DNA from: Acidimicrobiia bacterium | Lineage (GTDB): Bacteria; Actinomycetota; Acidimicrobiia; Spongiisociales; UBA5794 | NCBI GenBank assembly: GCA_030598905.1 | Contig: JAUVPA010000063.1 | Span: 1 to 8,755, forward strand | Length of the DNA: 8,755 nucleotides | Direction: 5' to 3' | Shown: piece by piece, positions 6,484 through 8,755 of the stretch | Numbering within the stretch: the first letter of the stretch is position 1 | Layout: every line of letters begins with the position of its first letter | Position numbers and translations under genes: made by a program | The notes under the pieces: model-generated | The model's database searches: none | The model's input: the letters and a program-made list of their open reading frames with translations, nothing else | Told to the model about the DNA's origin: nothing

Positions 6484-7468
6484 AACGGTGACCTTTGCCG
6501 ACCCCGCCGGGGAGGGCAAGCCGGTCGAGTTGGAAGTCGCGGAAGTGTCGAGGGACTTGCCGGATCACGATCTGCGCGTCGAGCACATCCCGACACCCGA
6601 CCCCTACTACGTCGATCTCGGAATGCTCTACCGCCTCGCTCGGCTGGAGGCCATTCGGCGTGAGCACTTCTCCGCCACGCCGCTCCACCTCGCACTTCGT
6701 GGACACAGGGGAACGGGCAAGGACCACGACCTCGAGCAGTTCGCCGCCCATCTGCGCACCCCCTACTACCGGATCCCCCTCACCGGTGAGGTCCGCGACA
6801 TCACGTTGATCGGATCCGTCAAGCTTCACGGCGACGGCAAGGGTGGCACCGAGAGTCGCTGGGAGGACGGCGACATCACCCGCGCCCTTCGCGGTCCCGC
6901 TCTCGTCAACCTCTCCGAGCTGAACGCCGCCGGTGCCGAGACGCTCTTCGCCCTGCACGGTCTCCTCGACCGCCACCAGGCGCTCGAGCTGCCGACGGGC
7001 GAGGTGGTTCGACTCCGTGGCGACGTTCGCGTCTTCGGGACCCTCAATCCGACGGATCTGCGTGACTATGCGGGCACACAGACCCTCAACAAAGCGTTTG
7101 CCGACCGCTGGGTGATCTGGGAGAAGGACTTCCCAGATGAAGATGATCTCAAGATGATCCTCGACAAACGCCATCCGACCCTGCTTCCCGACGTTGCCGA
7201 CGCACTCATCAAGCTGGCGGTCGAAATCAACGCCTCGTTCACCGCTGGTGATGCGCTGACGAGGGTTGAGACGCCGATGAGCCTTCGCACGGTGCTCGAC
7301 CGCGTACCAGCAGGGCTCTACATGTACGCCGACAGCGACGACCCTCTGCGGCGGGCCTGGGAGGAGTTCGTCCTGCCCCACATCGACCCATACGACCGCG
7401 ATCATTACGAGACGGTATGGGCCGCCGTCGTGCGGCGCGGCCCATCCGAGCGCCCGTATGCCGACTGA
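6476..7468 (+). CDS. CobS/MoxR-like AAA+ protein with altered Walker A and B
   Basis: 330 aa, similar in size to CobS. Order of motifs: Walker A region GHRGTGKD (76-83), LEQFAAHLRTPYYRIPL (86-102) as in CobS, Walker B region ALVNLSE (142-148), sensor 1 FGTLNPTD with Asn191, the arginine-finger region LNKAFADRW (204-212, Arg211) and sensor 2 SLR (Arg271). The CobS helix-2 insert characteristic of MoxR-clade ATPases is present in the 115-135 region. Two magnesium-coordinating positions differ from the family: Ser/Thr after the Walker A Lys is Asp83, and the Walker B Asp is Ser147; the Lys82 and Glu148 remain. Flanking residues align in one frame, so this is not a frameshift. It overlaps the VWA gene by 8 bp and is presumably its partner, forming a ring that acts on the VWA protein or its client. 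Whether it hydrolyses ATP is uncertain. Confidence 0.88.
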   Translation: MSETVTFADPAGEGKPVELEVAEVSRDLPDHDLRVEHIPTPDPYYVDLGMLYRLARLEAIRREHFSATPLHLALRGHRGTGKDHDLEQFAAHLRTPYYRIPLTGEVRDITLIGSVKLHGDGKGGTESRWEDGDITRALRGPALVNLSELNAAGAETLFALHGLLDRHQALELPTGEVVRLRGDVRVFGTLNPTDLRDYAGTQTLNKAFADRWVIWEKDFPDEDDLKMILDKRHPTLLPDVADALIKLAVEINASFTAGDALTRVETPMSLRTVLDRVPAGLYMYADSDDPLRRAWEEFVLPHIDPYDRDHYETVWAAVVRRGPSERPYAD

Positions 7469-7474
7469 TACCCT
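7466..7474 (+). promoter_or_regulatory. Probable leaderless promoter of yajQ overlapping the AAA+ stop
   Basis: TGA followed by TACCCT fits the extended -10 form TGnTAnnnT. The TG belongs to the stop codon of the AAA+ gene, and the hexamer ends 6 nt before the yajQ ATG, with no Shine-Dalgarno in the 12-nt gap. Confidence 0.5.
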
Positions 7475-7480
7475 GGGCCC

Positions 7481-7966
7481 ATGCCGACATTCGACATCGT
7501 GTCCCAAGTAGACATGCAAGAGGTACGCAATGCGGTTGACCAGTCCATGCGCGAGGTCGTCAACCGCTACGACTTCAAGGGCACCGAAACAACGATTGAG
7601 AGGACCGAAGAAGGCATCGCCGTCGAGTCGGCGACCGATCAGCGCCTCGAGGCCGCGGTCGACGTGTTGAAGACGAAGCTGGTCAAGCGGAAGGTCTCGT
7701 TGAAGTCGCTCGGCGGCGGCACCCCCACCCAGGTCGGAGGCGGTCGAACGCGCGCCGTGTTCACCCTCAACCAAGGCATCAGCCAGGACGCAGCCAAGGA
7801 CTTGTCGAAGAAGATCCGCGACATGAAGCTCAAGGTCCAGGTGCAGATCCAGGGTGACCAGCTTCGTGTACAAGGAAAGAAGCGCGACGAACTCCAGACC
7901 GTCATCGCAGATCTCCGGTCGCTGGACTATCCGCTCCCTCTGCAGTACGTCAACTTCCGCGACTGA
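7481..7966 (+). CDS. yajQ: YajQ family nucleotide-binding protein
   Basis: 161 aa, the standard family length (about 160-163). Family hallmarks are present from end to end: MPTFDIVSQVDMQEVRNAV at the start, NRYDFKGT (28-35), DQRLEAAVDVLKTKLVKRKV (53-72) and the terminal PLPLQYVNFRD. The fold is two ferredoxin-like domains. Xanthomonas and Pseudomonas members bind cyclic di-GMP and act with transcription factors; other members bind nucleotides or RNA, so the ligand in this organism is not settled. The ATG is chosen because it starts the conserved first strand; it sits 12 nt after the AAA+ stop. The glycosyltransferase gene follows after 8 bp and is likely co-transcribed. Confidence 0.95.
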   Translation: MPTFDIVSQVDMQEVRNAVDQSMREVVNRYDFKGTETTIERTEEGIAVESATDQRLEAAVDVLKTKLVKRKVSLKSLGGGTPTQVGGGRTRAVFTLNQGISQDAAKDLSKKIRDMKLKVQVQIQGDQLRVQGKKRDELQTVIADLRSLDYPLPLQYVNFRD

Positions 7967-7968
7967 GG
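7965..7968 (+). promoter_or_regulatory. Ribosome binding site of the glycosyltransferase gene
   Basis: GAGG overlaps the yajQ TGA stop codon and lies 6 nt before ATG 7975, which supports coupling of the two genes. Confidence 0.5.
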
Positions 7969-7974
7969 TCACTG

Positions 7975-8755
7975 ATGCGAGTCGCCATTCTCCTCCTCAA
8001 CGAGGGACGCGGCAGTGGCGAGGTCGCCCGGCAGCACGCCCGAGAGCTGACCGGTCACGGACACGAGATCGTCTTCATTCACGCTGCAAACCGCCAGAGC
8101 CTGATCGGCTTCGACAACATCAACGTGGACATCAAGGATCTGCCGCTCCCAACGCACGAGTTCCTGCCGTCGGGAGGAAACAGTCAACGTGCCGTCTCGA
8201 CAATGGACGCTCCAACGGCCGAGTCATACCTGCCTGCCTACGATGCGGCTCTCCGCTCTGCCGGTGAGATCGACATCGTCTTTGCCCACCACGCCAACCT
8301 GCCCGCCGTCGTCACCCATGATTACGCCGCCTCTACGGGCACGCCGTACGTGCTCTTCCTCCACGGCACGGGCATCGAACCCCGACACCACGGTGGTTAT
8401 GCGGACGAACTGTGGAAGCGCATCGAAAGGTCGATTCGTGAGGCGTCGGGCCTTGTCGTCACAACCGAATACGTTCGCGACTCGCTGGTCCGACCGATCG
8501 TCGACGTTCCCCTCGACCGTTTCCTCGTGCTCCCCGTCGGGATCGATCTGGACGAGTTCCACCCCGACGCCGGAGGCAACATCCGGGTCAGGTACGACCT
8601 TCCCGACACCTACGTCATCTGCCCGGGTGCCCTGACAGAGCTCAAGGGACCACAGAACGTGGTCTCCGCCTCGGAGGTCTACGCCGGGCGAGCTCCGACG
8701 ATCTTCATCGGTGACGGCCCGCTGCGGACCTCGCTGGAGACGAACCTGGGCGATC
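7975..8755 (+). CDS. GT4-type glycosyltransferase (5' part, cut by window edge)
   Basis: The first 260 residues are present; GT4 enzymes are usually 360-420 aa, so the C-terminal third, including the usual EX7E nucleotide-sugar motif, lies outside. The N-terminal Rossmann half starts MRVAILLLNEGRGSGEVARQ, as in acceptor-binding domains. YVLFLHGTGIE (about 124-134) is the strand that precedes the active site. The linker motif LPVGIDLDEFHP (about 194-205) and FIGDGPLR (about 242-249) are hallmarks of GT-B retaining glycosyltransferases. There is no signal peptide or membrane span in the visible part, so it would act at the cytoplasmic face. The substrate cannot be told; cell-wall glycan, glycolipid or mannosyl transfer are all possible. 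It is 8 bp downstream of yajQ with a GAGG site, so probably one transcript. Confidence 0.88.
   Translation, partial: MRVAILLLNEGRGSGEVARQHARELTGHGHEIVFIHAANRQSLIGFDNINVDIKDLPLPTHEFLPSGGNSQRAVSTMDAPTAESYLPAYDAALRSAGEIDIVFAHHANLPAVVTHDYAASTGTPYVLFLHGTGIEPRHHGGYADELWKRIERSIREASGLVVTTEYVRDSLVRPIVDVPLDRFLVLPVGIDLDEFHPDAGGNIRVRYDLPDTYVICPGALTELKGPQNVVSASEVYAGRAPTIFIGDGPLRTSLETNLGD

Noticed and set aside
6715..6740. Frameshift at the Walker A motif (extra G after AAG)
   Set aside because: Deleting one G would give a canonical Lys-Thr-Thr, but the residues after it (LEQFAAHL and onward) match CobS in the present frame, so a single indel cannot be the cause; Asp83 appears genuine.
6176..7972. Minus-strand open frame of 598 codons
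   Set aside because: It lies antisense to the VWA C-terminus, the whole AAA+ gene and yajQ, all with clear family motifs; the translation shows no recognisable domain. It is a GC-bias shadow.
1..8755. tRNA, rRNA, CRISPR, insertion sequence or prophage signals
   Set aside because: The genes are nearly contiguous, gaps are under 70 bp, and no repeat array, transposase motif or cloverleaf was seen.

Overview
The window is gene-dense, high-GC chromosomal DNA (roughly 60-65% GC by eye) with nine protein genes, two of them cut by the window edges. Strong GC bias at third codon positions, TAnnnT -10 boxes set 6-9 nt before start codons (leaderless starts) and a dapA / M16-protease neighbourhood all suggest an actinobacterium. 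A deep lineage such as Acidimicrobiia is possible, but that is a guess. I see no RNA genes, insertion sequences, CRISPR arrays or phage genes, and no gene-free stretch over 70 bp.

Left part (1-2472). The 5' two thirds of dapA (lysine / diaminopimelate biosynthesis) runs leftwards out of the window. Divergent from it is a thioredoxin-TPR protein of the CnoX/YbbN type. It meets, tail to tail with only 4 bp between stop codons, a leftward gene for a secreted acidic lipoprotein of unknown function.

Middle (2473-4224). Two more leftward genes lie upstream of the lipoprotein: an M16B zinc peptidase of the PepR/processing-peptidase type, and a small GGQ protein of the ArfB class that rescues stalled ribosomes. 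Each has its own likely leaderless promoter. The first four complete or partial housekeeping genes thus concern cell-wall/lysine precursor supply, protein folding and protein quality control.

Right part (4225-8755). Rightward from a 57-bp divergent promoter region comes the most unusual unit. It is a 733-aa protein with an N-terminal HExxH motif and a C-terminal CobT-like von Willebrand A domain, overlapping by 8 bp a 330-aa CobS/MoxR-like AAA+ protein. The AAA+ protein has lost the Walker A Ser/Thr (replaced by Asp) and the Walker B Asp (replaced by Ser), while keeping the Walker A Lys, the Walker B Glu, the sensor-1 Asn and the arginine-finger region. No cobalamin gene or large chelatase subunit is present, so the pair probably works as a AAA+/VWA remodelling machine rather than a cobalt chelatase. 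It is followed by a YajQ-family nucleotide-binding protein with its own leaderless promoter, and a GT4 glycosyltransferase that runs off the right edge and is probably co-transcribed with yajQ.

A consistent pattern is that five genes (dapA, the M16 gene, arfB, the VWA gene and yajQ) have a -10 box immediately upstream of the start codon and no clear Shine-Dalgarno, whereas the AAA+, glycosyltransferase, thioredoxin and lipoprotein genes have a purine-rich ribosome site. The candidate for a poorly described system is the HExxH-VWA plus degenerate AAA+ pair at 4282-7468.
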